From the NCBI RefSeq assembly GCF_946481715.1, contig NZ_CAMLOV010000065.1, forward strand, positions 1 to 27,076: DNA of 27,076 nucleotides. The letters run 5' to 3'. Positions within the stretch are counted from its first letter, which is position 1. Each line of letters begins with the position of its first letter. A program made the position numbers and the translations under genes. Below, piece after piece: positions 1 through 8,357 of this stretch. Origin of the DNA: an uncultured Mucilaginibacter sp. Lineage in GTDB: Bacteria > Bacteroidota > Bacteroidia > Sphingobacteriales > Sphingobacteriaceae. Below the pieces are notes generated by a model. It did not search any database. It had not been told where the DNA came from and saw only the letters and a program-made list of their open reading frames with translations.

Positions 1-558
1 ATACAGGGGTTGAGTGTTGTAGTTTAGCGAGTTGATACCGCGGATCTGCACGTTTACAGCACTGCTTGAACCACCCGGAGCCGTAGTGATTTTAACACCA
101 GGCGCTTTACCGTACAATGCCGAAGCAAAGTTGGTATTACCGGCCTCGGTTAACTGTTTTGCAGTGATGGTAGTAGTAGCATAACCCAGGGCTTTTTCCT
201 GACGCTTGATACCAAATGAGGTAACTACTACTTCGTTTAACTCGCCTTTACCTGCGGCCAGCGTTACGTTGATCACAGGGTTATCGCCAACGGTAACTTC
301 TTTTGGCTGATAGCCAATATAACTCACCACCAGCACATCGCCGGGCCGGGCATTAATGGTAAAGTTCCCGTTAATATCGGTAACCATGCCTATGGTAGTC
401 CCCTTTAGCAATATCGATGCGCCAATAACAGGTAGTTTATCGTCGTCGGCTATTACCTTGCCTTTTATATTGCTTTGAGCAAACGCGGCTATTGAGTATA
501 GCAGGCAAAGTAGCGTTACGCTTATTTTTATTTTTTTGGTTAGTAAAATATGATACAT
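1..558 (-). CDS. SusC/RagA family TonB-linked outer membrane receptor, N-terminal part (runs off the left edge)
   Basis: Reading from ATG at 558, an open frame of 186 codons runs to the window edge. It begins with a signal peptide (MYHILLTKKIKI..., a hydrophobic stretch, cleavage after A-F-A-Q), then a carboxypeptidase-D regulatory-like domain at about residues 30-115 (motifs IKGKV, GASILLKGTT, VTDINGNFTI, VSYIGYQ). The linker NEVVVTSFGIKR and the start of the TonB plug (GKAPGVKI, VQIRGINSLNYN) follow. This order is diagnostic of SusC/RagA receptors, which import oligosaccharides through the outer membrane with a SusD lipoprotein; a full gene is usually about 1000 residues, so most is missing here. 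It lies 283 bases downstream of the hybrid regulator on the same strand, and no clear TAnnTTTG box or terminator is visible in that gap. Substrate cannot be told from this part. Confidence 0.93.
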   Translation of the reverse strand, partial: MYHILLTKKIKISVTLLCLLYSIAAFAQSNIKGKVIADDDKLPVIGASILLKGTTIGMVTDINGNFTINARPGDVLVVSYIGYQPKEVTVGDNPVINVTLAAGKGELNEVVVTSFGIKRQEKALGYATTTITAKQLTEAGNTNFASALYGKAPGVKITTAPGGSSSAVNVQIRGINSLNYNTQPLY

Positions 559-841
559 AATTGGATTTATAATTATTGGTAATTAATAGGGGTTTAAATT
601 TCCGGAAAGGCATAGCGTTGCCCGCCACGGACAAAAGGCTACGGATTTACTTCATAGTTGTACATTTAGGTTTTACAGATTTAATTGGTTGGGCAATTAT
701 ACCTGTAGCCTTTTTGTATGGAGTGTACAACAGTCTTTGATTACTGTACAGCAGTATAAACCGCCCTACAGCACTCTAAAAGGCGTTTTAAGCTGAAGAA
801 AACAGGAGATAAAGTAGAATGGAAGGAGGCCTCAGCGAATA

Positions 842-3800
842 TCAAACCATTTTAAATTGCTGGCGATAATCGTTTGGCGATACGTTGTACTGCTTTTTAA
901 ACTCGCGGAAAAAATGCGACTGGTTGTTAAAGCCCGATTGATAGAAGATCTCGGCAACAGTGAGGTTTGTATTTTGCAGCAGCACGGCGGAATGCTGCAG
1001 GCGCAACTTTTTGATGAGTTCGCCGGGCGTCATGTTCGAGAGCATTTTTAAACGGCGGTAAAAATATGCTTTGCTCATGCCCAGTTCTTTCTCTAAAAAC
1101 TGCGCATCAAGTTCTTCTTTGTCGAAGTTAGCCTCAATAAGGGCAATGGTTTTTTCGAGGAATGCCTTATCATCCTCTTTCATGCCCGCTGTTGGCAGAC
1201 TATCCATCACCTGGCCCTGCCTAAAAAATTCGTGCAGTTGCGCATGGTAATCCAGCAGGCGTTTTACGCGTACCAAAAGGTGCTGCATTTGGAAAGGTTT
1301 GGGGATGTACGCATCAGCACCGGCCTCGTAACCTTCTATCTGTTGTTCCATGGTGCTTTTTGCCGATAGGATAATAAATGGTACATGGCAGGTATGCGGC
1401 AGGTTTTTTACCCGGTTGCAAATTTCCAGCCCCGTCATATCGGGCATCATAATATCGCTGATGATCAGGTCGGGGATCATTTTATCCAGTAATTCCAGCG
1501 CCTCTTTACCATTGCCTGCCTCGTAAACAATATAATGCTCCTTCAATACGTCATTCACCAAAAATCTTATTGCAGGTTCATCTTCAATAATCAGGATGCT
1601 CTTTTTATCCGAACCTTCAAGTTTGCTGAGCAGAGATTGTTTGTTGTTTTTTTCGCTGGAGGCTTGCCCCAGTACTGTATTATCGTTAATAATTGAACTT
1701 AAAAGGTACGATGGTGTTTCCATTTTTTCGCCTTGCTCGGTAACAGGTGCGGCGGCCGTAGCAATATTGCCCGTTTGCAGGCTTACCTTAAATTGTATCC
1801 AGGTATCTTTGTAGCTTACCTGTATTTTACCGCCTAATAAGATTACTAACTGCTGCGTAAAGGCAAGCCCCAGCCCGGTGCTTATTTTTGTTTGCTGGCT
1901 GGGGTCGGCCACAAAAAAACGAGTGAATAAGCTTTGCCGCTCCTCTTCATTGAGCGTACAGCCCGAATTTGCAACTATCAGTTCCAAAACCTCATTTTCC
2001 TGGTCTTCACTCAGGCGGCAAACAATGTGCTGGTTTTTGCCGGTGTGTTTAATAGCGTTGGATATCAGGTTAAAAATTATCTTTTCCAGTTTATCCTTAT
2101 CCGTAAGTAAATTAATATCCGGCTCGATGTAGCAACTGCAATCTATCCCTTTTTGCTCGGCAAGGGGCTTAAATAAACCGGCAATGTTTAACAATAGCGC
2201 GGATGCGTTGATATTGTTATAATGGTTTACCTGGTGCCCTTCTTCGCCCTTACGGAACTCCAGCAATTGGTAAACCAGGTAATTTAACCGCGATGCTTGC
2301 TCGTTCACGGCTATGAGCAGGTTTTCGTTTGCAGTTTCGCCAATTTTGGTTTTTGTTTTATGAAAGTACCGCTCCAACGTCCCCGAAATTATGGTGAGCG
2401 GAGTTTGTAACTCATGCGCTATATTGGTAAAATAATCCAGTTGCCCGCGATGCACTTCTTCATCTTTTTTACGCAGGGCGTGCTCCATTGCCAATTTATG
2501 CTCGTTGCCTAACTTGGTTTTGCGGTATAAATGGAAAAGATACGCCCCCAGGCCGGTTATTACGAGGTACATCGCAAAGGCTGGCCAGGTAAGCCAGAAA
2601 TATTGCTTGATAATAATGCGGAGCGCAACGTATTCTTTATTCCAGGCGCCACTGCCGTTAGACCACTTCAGTTTAAGCGTATAGTTACCGGGTTGCAGGT
2701 TACTGTAAGAGATCCGCTTATCGTCGCCGGTGTAATGCCAATCTTTATCGTTCCCCTGTAAAAAGTAAGCGTACCTGCACTTTTCCTGGTTGCTGAACTG
2801 TATGCTGTTTACCTTCAGGTCGAAGAAGTTATCCCTTCGGTTAAGTTCGTATGCCGGAACTATCCGCCCGGATTGTTTTTTTATATTGAGGATATTAGTG
2901 GCGTCCGGTCCTTCAAAATGCCCGGCTATTTTAAGATCGGTGATAACAAGGTTAGATTGGTTGCCCGATACCCCAATGGCTTGAGGTACAAAGTAATTAA
3001 AGCCATGCAAGCCACCGAAATAGAGGCGGTTTTGCCCATCTCTCCAAATGGCGTTATCGCTAAACTCGTTCCCTTGCAACCCGTCCTGCTCTTTAAACTG
3101 CATCACATTGTGGTTGCTGTTTATTCTGGCTACTCCTTTGTTGGTGCTTACCCAAATATTCCCTTTCTCGTCTCCGCTAATGGCATGCACGGTATTGTTT
3201 GGCAAACCTTCATCAACGCTTAGTTTTTTAAATACACCAGGCTGGCCAGCCTGGTGTGCAATATTTAAACCATAGCTTGTGCCTATCCACATACTGCCAC
3301 GGCCATCGTTATAAAGAGATAAAACATCGTTGTTTGATAAACTCCCCTGCTGTGGCGCCGACTTAAAAGTGCGGAATTGCCCGGTTATTTTATTGAAAAC
3401 GCTTAGCCCGCCAAAGCGGCACCCTATCCATATCTCTCCGCCCGGCCCTTCTTCCAGTGCGTTTATAACATCATTACCGGGCCCCATATGGGTTCCCGTG
3501 TAATTATACCTTACCAATTTTTCAATGGCCAACCTTTTGTTTTTGCTGCGCCCCAATTTTAAATGGTAAAGCCCGCCGGTATACGAGCCAAGCCATACAG
3601 AACCGTCCTTGTCGGGCAAAATAGCATGAATAGCACCGAAGCCGGGGTAATTATTGTTTCCTTCTATGCCCTTCCAATCCACAAATTTATTTTGTACTAC
3701 ATCAAAAACATAAACCCCGGCGGCGTCCGACCCGATGTACGCCAGTTGGCCATCCCTGCTTTTTTTTATGCTGTATACCGTGCTCTCCCCAAGCGCATAA

Positions 3801-4930
3801 CCAGGGTATCGGGACTTTATCTGAGTAAGTTTGCTAAAAGCTGCGCCCTCTTTCATCTGCATAATTCCGTTGCGCTTTGTGCCTATCCAAATTTCGCCAC
3901 GTACGTTGCAAAAAGCGTTTACCGGCACATTAAGAGTTGGCCTGGAGGCCTCTATGGTGTTAAAGTAGTTTACCTTTTTTGATATCTTAATAATCCCGTT
4001 ACCATCAGTTCCGCACCAAAGCATTTGCTCGTGTCCCACTATCAGGTTATTTATCTTCAAATCGTTCAGTAAGGGCACCTGCTTTGATATATCACTCATC
4101 GGTTTAAACGCTGCATCATATTCCCCCAATCCTTTGATAGCCCAGGCAAAAACAAAATGATTGCCAAAAGCAGTCATCGAACGTACTTTATCAGGAAGCG
4201 ACGCAATCAGTTGTGGGTGCAGTGCCTCATCTATTTTAAAAAGTTGCTTGTGCGTATTGGTGTAAAAGATGGTATGGTTGGTATACAGCAAGTTATCAAC
4301 ATTATTAATCGCTGTAAAGCCTTGCGTTTTAATAAAACCGTCCCCTTTCTTACTATAAACATCTAACCCACCCGAACGAAAGATCCAAAGCCGGCCGACT
4401 TTATCGAAAGCCATTTTGGTAATGTGTGCGCTGTTTATACCTTCGACAAAACAGCGGCGAAAAAGGTTTGCCTGTTTATCGTAATAGCTTATCTCTCCTG
4501 TATTTATACGCGCGGTGTACACTTGCCCTAAGCTATCCAGCCCCAAAAAATAACCATTGGTTACCATGGATGTACTATTGAGGTTGTAATTGGTAAAAAT
4601 GCCGGACGGCTTATGGTATTTTGTTACCCCTTCGGCAGTGGCGAGCCATATGTTGCTTTCGCGGTCTTCGCTAATTTGATAGATAATATTACTGCCTATT
4701 GCATTTTTGATGCCAGGACGTTCGTAATTAAAAACATGAAAAGAGTTGCCGTCGTAAACGTTAAGGCCATCCAGTGTGGCTATCCACAAAAGATTATCCT
4801 TATCTTGGAACATCCTGTTAACTATACTATTAGACAGCCCTGCGCTGTTATCTACCTGCTGGTAAACATACTGCGCCTGTGAAGCCGTATGCATGAACAT
4901 AGCTGCCCAAAAGCACAAAATCAATCTCAT
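842..4930 (-). CDS. Hybrid two-component system sensor/regulator (HTCS) of a polysaccharide-utilization locus
   Basis: This 1362-residue protein fuses sensor, kinase, receiver and DNA-binding domain. Residues 1-20 are a signal peptide ending A-Q. Residues of about 25-690 hold many two-component propeller repeats (WIATLDGL, WLATAEGV, WIGTKRNG, WLGSYTGG, WIGCRFGG, WIGTSYGL, WVSTNKGV), followed by a Y_Y_Y domain (about 700-770) and one membrane segment near 776-798. The cytoplasmic part has a HisKA H-box AHELQTPLT with phospho-acceptor His839, an HATPase with N-box NLISNAIKHT and G-box STGLGLA, a receiver with Asp1159 in SDIMMPD and Lys in IPKPF, and a C-terminal AraC-type HTH (about 1258-1362). 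The family binds glycan fragments in the periplasm and activates adjacent sus genes, so the SusC gene just downstream is the probable target. All catalytic motifs are intact. The ligand is unknown. Confidence 0.95.
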   Translation of the reverse strand: MRLILCFWAAMFMHTASQAQYVYQQVDNSAGLSNSIVNRMFQDKDNLLWIATLDGLNVYDGNSFHVFNYERPGIKNAIGSNIIYQISEDRESNIWLATAEGVTKYHKPSGIFTNYNLNSTSMVTNGYFLGLDSLGQVYTARINTGEISYYDKQANLFRRCFVEGINSAHITKMAFDKVGRLWIFRSGGLDVYSKKGDGFIKTQGFTAINNVDNLLYTNHTIFYTNTHKQLFKIDEALHPQLIASLPDKVRSMTAFGNHFVFAWAIKGLGEYDAAFKPMSDISKQVPLLNDLKINNLIVGHEQMLWCGTDGNGIIKISKKVNYFNTIEASRPTLNVPVNAFCNVRGEIWIGTKRNGIMQMKEGAAFSKLTQIKSRYPGYALGESTVYSIKKSRDGQLAYIGSDAAGVYVFDVVQNKFVDWKGIEGNNNYPGFGAIHAILPDKDGSVWLGSYTGGLYHLKLGRSKNKRLAIEKLVRYNYTGTHMGPGNDVINALEEGPGGEIWIGCRFGGLSVFNKITGQFRTFKSAPQQGSLSNNDVLSLYNDGRGSMWIGTSYGLNIAHQAGQPGVFKKLSVDEGLPNNTVHAISGDEKGNIWVSTNKGVARINSNHNVMQFKEQDGLQGNEFSDNAIWRDGQNRLYFGGLHGFNYFVPQAIGVSGNQSNLVITDLKIAGHFEGPDATNILNIKKQSGRIVPAYELNRRDNFFDLKVNSIQFSNQEKCRYAYFLQGNDKDWHYTGDDKRISYSNLQPGNYTLKLKWSNGSGAWNKEYVALRIIIKQYFWLTWPAFAMYLVITGLGAYLFHLYRKTKLGNEHKLAMEHALRKKDEEVHRGQLDYFTNIAHELQTPLTIISGTLERYFHKTKTKIGETANENLLIAVNEQASRLNYLVYQLLEFRKGEEGHQVNHYNNINASALLLNIAGLFKPLAEQKGIDCSCYIEPDINLLTDKDKLEKIIFNLISNAIKHTGKNQHIVCRLSEDQENEVLELIVANSGCTLNEEERQSLFTRFFVADPSQQTKISTGLGLAFTQQLVILLGGKIQVSYKDTWIQFKVSLQTGNIATAAAPVTEQGEKMETPSYLLSSIINDNTVLGQASSEKNNKQSLLSKLEGSDKKSILIIEDEPAIRFLVNDVLKEHYIVYEAGNGKEALELLDKMIPDLIISDIMMPDMTGLEICNRVKNLPHTCHVPFIILSAKSTMEQQIEGYEAGADAYIPKPFQMQHLLVRVKRLLDYHAQLHEFFRQGQVMDSLPTAGMKEDDKAFLEKTIALIEANFDKEELDAQFLEKELGMSKAYFYRRLKMLSNMTPGELIKKLRLQHSAVLLQNTNLTVAEIFYQSGFNNQSHFFREFKKQYNVSPNDYRQQFKMV

Positions 4931-4985
4931 AAATGTAGCTGAGCCCTTTTGGTGGGCGCGTGTTAGTCAGGTAACAATTGTAACC

Positions 4986-4993
4986 CAAAACTA
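4986..4993 (-). promoter_or_regulatory. Candidate -7 promoter box (TAGTTTTG) of the hybrid regulator
   Basis: Read on the minus strand this is TAGTTTTG, a full match to the Bacteroidota -7 consensus TAnnTTTG, 55 bases before the ATG at 4930. No TTTG -33 box is found at the usual 19-21 base spacing, so support is from one box only. Confidence 0.35.
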
Positions 4994-5376
4994 TAAATAT
5001 CCGCGACTTTTAAATAATACTATTTTAACTAATCATTGCGCGTGTTATCCTTTAATAGTAATGTTGCACATCAGATATGGAAAAAGTGGTTAGCATCAAT
5101 TACGCGCGAATATATTCCTCCTGTCACTTGAAATAATAAGCCCAATTCCTAATATAGGTAAAGTCTTTTTTTCTACACAGTTTCAATATATATATCTGTG
5201 TTAACAGCACTGTGTTGATATCACAAATTATGTTTGCAAATTCAGAATAAAAAAACGATATTGAGCCTTAAGCATTAGCGACAATTGAACAATTTGGTTG
5301 GTGACCCATTCGGTGACCTTTAATAACATAAAATTATAAATAGCTGGCTCAGAGGACACAACAACCATCTGTTTGT

Positions 5377-5393
5377 TCCCTCCCTCTCCGCCA
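5377..5393 (+). other. tRNA-Ser 3'-end fragment, candidate attachment site of an integrative element
   Basis: The 17 bases TCCCTCCCTCTCCGCCA match what is expected for the end of a bacterial tRNA-Ser (3' side of the T-stem, acceptor strand CTCTCC, discriminator G and CCA). The bases upstream cannot be folded into a tRNA, so only the 3' end is present. A strong hairpin terminator follows 16 bases later, as it would behind a tRNA gene, and a tyrosine recombinase gene starts about 250 bases further on. Tyrosine recombinases commonly use tRNA 3' ends, which makes an att site or displaced tRNA end the best reading. The intact tRNA and the partner site are not in the window. Confidence 0.45.
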
Positions 5394-5409
5394 AGTTTGA
5401 TATCAAGAT

Positions 5410-5452
5410 AATACAAAAGCCTGCAAATCAAATATTTGCAGGCTTTTGTATT
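5410..5452. terminator. Perfect 19-bp hairpin, likely (bidirectional) terminator
   Basis: Arms at 5410-5428 and 5434-5452 are perfectly complementary around a 5-base loop. The stem carries an A-run on the left arm (AAAAG) and a T-run on the right arm (CTTTT), so it could stop transcription in either direction. It lies just after the tRNA-Ser-like end and before the recombinase promoter, and probably insulates the two. Confidence 0.75.
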
Positions 5453-5609
5453 TGACTCAAAGTGTCAAAAAAGCCACCAAAACGCATAAAAGAAGTGCGT
5501 GATTAGGTGAGTTTTTTTGAGAATTACAGGACTCACCGAATTTAACTTATTCCTTTGATTACCAAGGTGTTCAATAAATGAACATCTTGATTATGGTTAG
5601 CTGCAAGCT

Positions 5610-5617
5610 TAGTTTTG
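5610..5617 (+). promoter_or_regulatory. Candidate -7 promoter box (TAGTTTTG) of the recombinase
   Basis: TAGTTTTG matches TAnnTTTG and lies 23 bases before the ATG at 5641. A degenerate -33 element (CTTG at 5586-5589) stands 20 bases upstream. The position inside the longer frame opening at 5578 argues that the recombinase starts at 5641. Confidence 0.45.
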
Positions 5618-5640
5618 TTTCACTTTTAATGTTTATTAAC

Positions 5641-6858
5641 ATGAAAACTAATTTCAGCTTGCTCTTCTATTTGAAGAAGCCCAAAAACTATGTGGATGGC
5701 CCGGTGCCGATCTACATCCGGATTACCGTGAACGGGAAACGTTCTGAAACAACCGCGGGGCGAAATATCGAACCCGCGCAATGGAATAGTAAGGCCGGGC
5801 GGGTAAAAGGGACAAAGGAATCATCCCGGACGCTTAACAACCTCCTCGGCCAGCTTCAATCAATGGCAATTGCCGCCCACCAGCAGCTCACCGAACAGAA
5901 TGTTATCATTACGGCCGAACGGTTAAAGAACAAGTTGACCGGAAAAGCCGAAGTAAGCCGTATGCTCTTAACTCAATTCAGGGAACATAACCGCCAGGTG
6001 GAAGCACTGGTAGGTGCTGATTACGCTCCGGGTACGCTTGAACGTTATAAAACATCGCTGAAGCATACTGAAGAATTTATTAAATGGAAATATGGCCGTA
6101 ATGATATTGACATACGGGAGGTTGACCACAGCTTTGTTACTGGTTATGATTTCTACCTTCGTTCGGTCAGGAAATGCGCTAATAATACGGCTATTAAATA
6201 CCTTAAGAATTTCAAGAAGATTATACGGATATGCATGGCAAGCGGCTGGCTTTCCGTTGACCCTTTCGCCAATTACAAGGCGAAGATCAAAGTAGTTGAC
6301 CGGGCATTCCTCACCCAGGAACAGATTCAATTAATTGCAGATAAAGAACTTGCGATAAGCCGCCTAAAGCAGATCAGGGACATTTTTCTTTTCAGCTGCT
6401 TTACAGGGTTGGCTTATGCCGATGTCTACAAACTGGTGCCTTCTGAAGTCGTAACCCGGCCTGATGGAGAGCAATGGCTCAACACCAAAAGGCAAAAGAC
6501 AGCTGTCCCCACCCGGATACCCTCCTGCCCTCTGCTATTGCTATTGCTATTTTAAAACGCTACCAAGGGAACCCTGTTTGTGAAAGCCGCGGTAAAGTGC
6601 TACCCGTATGTACCAATGAAAAGCTAAATGCTTACCTAAAAGAGATAGGCACTTTGTGCGGGATAACGAAGCAATTGACCTTTCATATTGCCAGGCATAC
6701 CTTTGCTACGACGGTTACGTTGGCCAACGGCGTACCGATCGAAAGCGTAAGCAAGATGCTTGGGCATACTAATATCAAAACGACCCGGCACTATGCAAAG
6801 ATACTCGACCTCAAAGTCGGGCGGGATGGCTTTATTGAGGGAAAGGTACCCTCAATAA
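5641..6858 (+). pseudogene. Tyrosine recombinase (phage-integrase family) of a mobile element, broken by two frameshifts
   Basis: The reconstructed protein is about 406 residues, normal for Bacteroidota element integrases. The N-terminal arm-binding domain is clear (FSLLFYLKKPKN, PVPIYIRITVNGKRSE), followed by an SAM-like core-binding domain (TLERYKTSLKHTEEFI to YLKNFKKIIRICMASGWL) and a catalytic domain (FTGLAYADVYKL, then HIARHTFATT, MLGHTNIKTTRHYAK with the HxxR, GH and Tyr residues). The frame is lost at about 6520-6522, where one C appears missing from a C-run (…TRIP then …LLPSAIAI in another frame). A second shift of two bases near 6825 restores the expected end MALLREKY-like, with stop at 6856-6858. 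A start at 5578 is possible but adds an unlikely N-terminus. The element should no longer excise by itself unless these are sequencing errors. Confidence 0.85.
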
Positions 6859-6935
6859 TAAAAATGCCAGGCGGCTCTACCCTATTTAGTGCACACAACT
6901 GTCCATTGCAATGCGTAAACAGCCAAAAGCAGCAA

Positions 6936-7011
6936 GCAGCAAAATTGTCAAGGCCAGGCATCCCGCTGCATAGCGGGGTGCCTGCTTGTGTAGCCTTGAC
7001 GGTTTTGCTGC
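6936..7011 (+). ncRNA. Composite 19-bp plus 13-bp stem-loop, candidate structured RNA or transfer-origin-like element
   Basis: An outer stem pairs 6936-6954 with 6993-7011 over 19 positions; an inner stem pairs 6955-6967 with 6972-6984 over 13 positions around the loop GCAT, leaving an 8-base bulge (6985-6992) on the 3' side. The only three non-Watson-Crick positions (two in the outer stem, one in the inner) are all U-G pairs if the plus strand is transcribed, while the minus-strand RNA would have A-C mismatches. This favours a plus-strand RNA over a DNA cruciform. There is no T-run directly behind it, so a simple terminator is unlikely. Function is unknown. Confidence 0.45.
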
Positions 7012-7055
7012 GGTGCTATCTTTGTAGCAGCAGTGCGATGGATATTTTTTTTCCG

Positions 7056-7082
7056 GCTGTTGTGAGTCCAGCGAACATCAGC
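7056..7082 (+). repeat. 27-base direct repeat, left copy (partner at 23447-23473)
   Basis: The block starts GCTGTTGTGAG and ends AACATCAGC and matches the copy at 23447 in 24 of 27 positions in the same orientation. Each copy is an imperfect inverted repeat (GCTGTTGT / ACATCAGC around an 11-base centre). The two copies bracket the XRE gene, the PorP remnant and the whole protease operon. Confidence 0.6.
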
Positions 7083-7223
7083 CTTCTGCGACGAGGCGCG
7101 CAGCAGAATGGAACCCGGCGCGGCATTGCGTGGTGTAATGAAGCTGGGTGCCACAGGCGAAGGCTCATTTTTTCAGCAGGCCAGATTTGCAAAGGCTGTT
7201 TATTACTTCAGCTGATGTGCTTT

Positions 7224-7239
7224 ACAACTCCGAAGTTGT
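7224..7239. promoter_or_regulatory. Short inverted repeat upstream of the XRE gene, possible operator
   Basis: ACAACT-CCGA-AGTTGT forms a 6-bp inverted repeat about 35 bases before the ATG of the XRE regulator, just upstream of its candidate promoter. XRE proteins often repress their own promoter from such sites; this is position-based inference. Confidence 0.3.
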
Positions 7240-7261
7240 TTATTACTTTTACGATTATTGG

Positions 7262-7269
7262 TACATTTG
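7262..7269 (+). promoter_or_regulatory. Candidate -7 box (TACATTTG) of the XRE gene, giving a leaderless transcript
   Basis: TACATTTG is a full match to TAnnTTTG and ends only four bases before the ATG at 7274. Transcription would begin at or very near the start codon, implying a leaderless mRNA. A GTTG upstream is at a longer spacing than the usual 19-21 bases. Confidence 0.4.
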
Positions 7270-7273
7270 ACTT

Positions 7274-7663
7274 ATGGCAGAGACCTTACATATCGGGAGA
7301 AAGATCAGCAAAATACGCTAACTACGCGGCATAAAGCAGGAAGCATTGGCTACAGAATGGGGTATCAGCCAGCATGCGATCTCTAAAATTGAGCAAAGCG
7401 CTGAAGTGGAAGATTCGGCACTTGAAAAGATCGCAGCAGTATTAGGTGTGTCTCCTGAGGCGATCAAAGCTTTTACAGAAGAAGCCATTTTCAATATAAT
7501 TTCGAATACATTCCACAATACAAGCAGCGATAGTTCAACCTTGATCGCAAGTTCAATGAACTACCAGCCTACTTTTAACACCATCGAGAAAATCGTAGAC
7601 CTTTACGAACGTTTACTGGCAAGTGAAAGGGAAAAAAACGAAATCCTAAAAAACGGTAAATAA
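7274..7663 (+). pseudogene. XRE/HTH_3-family transcriptional regulator with a premature stop at codon 16
   Basis: From ATG 7274 the frame reads MAETLHIGRKISKIR, then TAA at 7319-7321, then LRGIKQEALATEWGISQHAISKIEQ in the same frame. The expected residue at the stop is Glu (KIRELRG-like), so a single G-to-T change (GAA to TAA) explains it. Past the stop the HTH_3 fold continues (QEALATEWGISQHAISKIE, LEKIAAVLGVSPEAI), and the C-terminal part (about 85-129) looks helical, ending VDLYERLLASEREKNEILKN. The only in-frame restart is a TTG at 7346 inside the helix-turn-helix, which would lose the first helix. Such regulators are typical of Bacteroidota mobile elements. It is a recent nonsense allele or a sequencing error, since the rest is intact. 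Confidence 0.75.
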
Positions 7664-7670
7664 TTCTTTC

Positions 7671-7693
7671 AAGCCCCATTTGGGGCTTTTTTT
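7671..7693 (+). terminator. Rho-independent terminator of the XRE gene
   Basis: AAGCCCC-AT-TTGGGGCTT-like stem followed by a seven-T run, starting 8 bases after the stop codon at 7661-7663. It is a textbook intrinsic terminator on the plus strand. Confidence 0.85.
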
Positions 7694-7770
7694 CCTTCGG
7701 TATTCTGTTTAATCCTGATTTTACTTGTCGTCGTAAACCTATAGCCGGATAAGACCAAAGGTGAGAATTA

Positions 7771-8286
7771 CTACAACAGCTTCCTTTGCAGGTCGCTCCC
7801 CCAGCAGTAGCTGATGCTTACCTCGTGGGTGGCGTTATTGAAGCCCCCAAATTGGCAGATAACGTATTGAACTGTTAACTGTAGCCAACCTTGAAACTGT
7901 TGGCGTTTACCGATATAATGCCCGCAACCTGCTTGTTGGTGTGGTAGTTTACCCCGGCCCAGCTGCTCCTTGAAGTAGAAAGTACCCGAGATATCGGCCA
8001 CTACCGGCGAACTCTGCAGGTACGATACCAATGCCGCAGGCTAAAGTTGCACGTCTTCGTTCAGCCTGGCCAGGAAGCCCCCGCTGAAGTAGTAATGGCT
8101 ATGCAGGTAGTTTGCCTGCTGCACCGATGTATTACCAAGGTTGCGGAAGCTCAGCTCCGGCACCGATAGGGCCACGTAGTAGTTATCCCCGTAGAGCATC
8201 GCCCCGAAACCGATGTCGGGCTCCGTCTCCCTAACATCCTTTCTGTAGAATGGGCCGCAGGCATCCAGCGTGGAGTAATTGGCCAC
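7771..8286 (-). pseudogene. PorP/SprF-family (type IX secretion/gliding) outer-membrane protein remnant, C-terminal half
   Basis: The minus strand reads IGFGAMLYGDNYYVALSVPELS, then HYYFSGGFLARLNEDVQL, a TAG stop at about 8042-8044, and PAALVSYLQSSP in the same frame, exactly where these proteins have LKPS. Further on, NYHTNKQVAGIISVNANSFKVGYS is in another frame, followed by an internal stop, and the last strand NNATHEVSISYCWG returns to the first frame. The order and phrasing match the C-terminal half of PorP/SprF beta-barrel proteins (usually about 300 residues). The N-terminal half is absent, and the remnant's coding similarity begins about 70 bases beyond the end of the last caspase gene. 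There is at least one nonsense codon and two frameshifts. It may be a former downstream member of the protease operon. Confidence 0.72.
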
Positions 8287-8357
8287 GTAGCTGCGGATGC
8301 TGATGCTTGACTACTGTTTTACGTTTTCAACTTGCTGATCGATCACCTGGTTGCTGC

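Larger units (their letters stand above)
4931..5577. other. Intergenic region between the HTCS gene and the recombinase, junction of chromosome and mobile element
   Basis: This 647-base AT-rich stretch has no credible gene. It holds the candidate HTCS promoter box, the 17-base tRNA-Ser-like 3' end (5377-5393) and a perfect 19-bp hairpin (5410-5452). The rest, including 5000-5376, shows no tRNA body, no domain-bearing frame and no clear repeat. The short minus-strand frame at 5228-5431 crosses the tRNA-like piece and most of the hairpin's left arm and is judged spurious. Confidence 0.6.
6859..7261. other. Non-coding spacer between recombinase and XRE gene, rich in secondary structure
   Basis: The frame continuing from the recombinase through 7334 has no domain and is read-through after the frameshift. 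The region contains the 76-base composite stem (6936-7011), one copy of a 27-base repeat (7056-7082), and a GC-richer stretch at about 7083-7195. In frame +1 that last stretch can be read as …FCDEARSRMEPGAALRGVMKLG… up to a TGA near 7215, but this matches no family I recognise and has no clear start. Confidence 0.5.

Noticed and set aside
6859..7334. Continuation of the recombinase frame into a longer fusion protein
   Set aside because: After the Tyr-containing motif and the second frameshift the residues have no domain and the expected end is reached in another frame at 6858.
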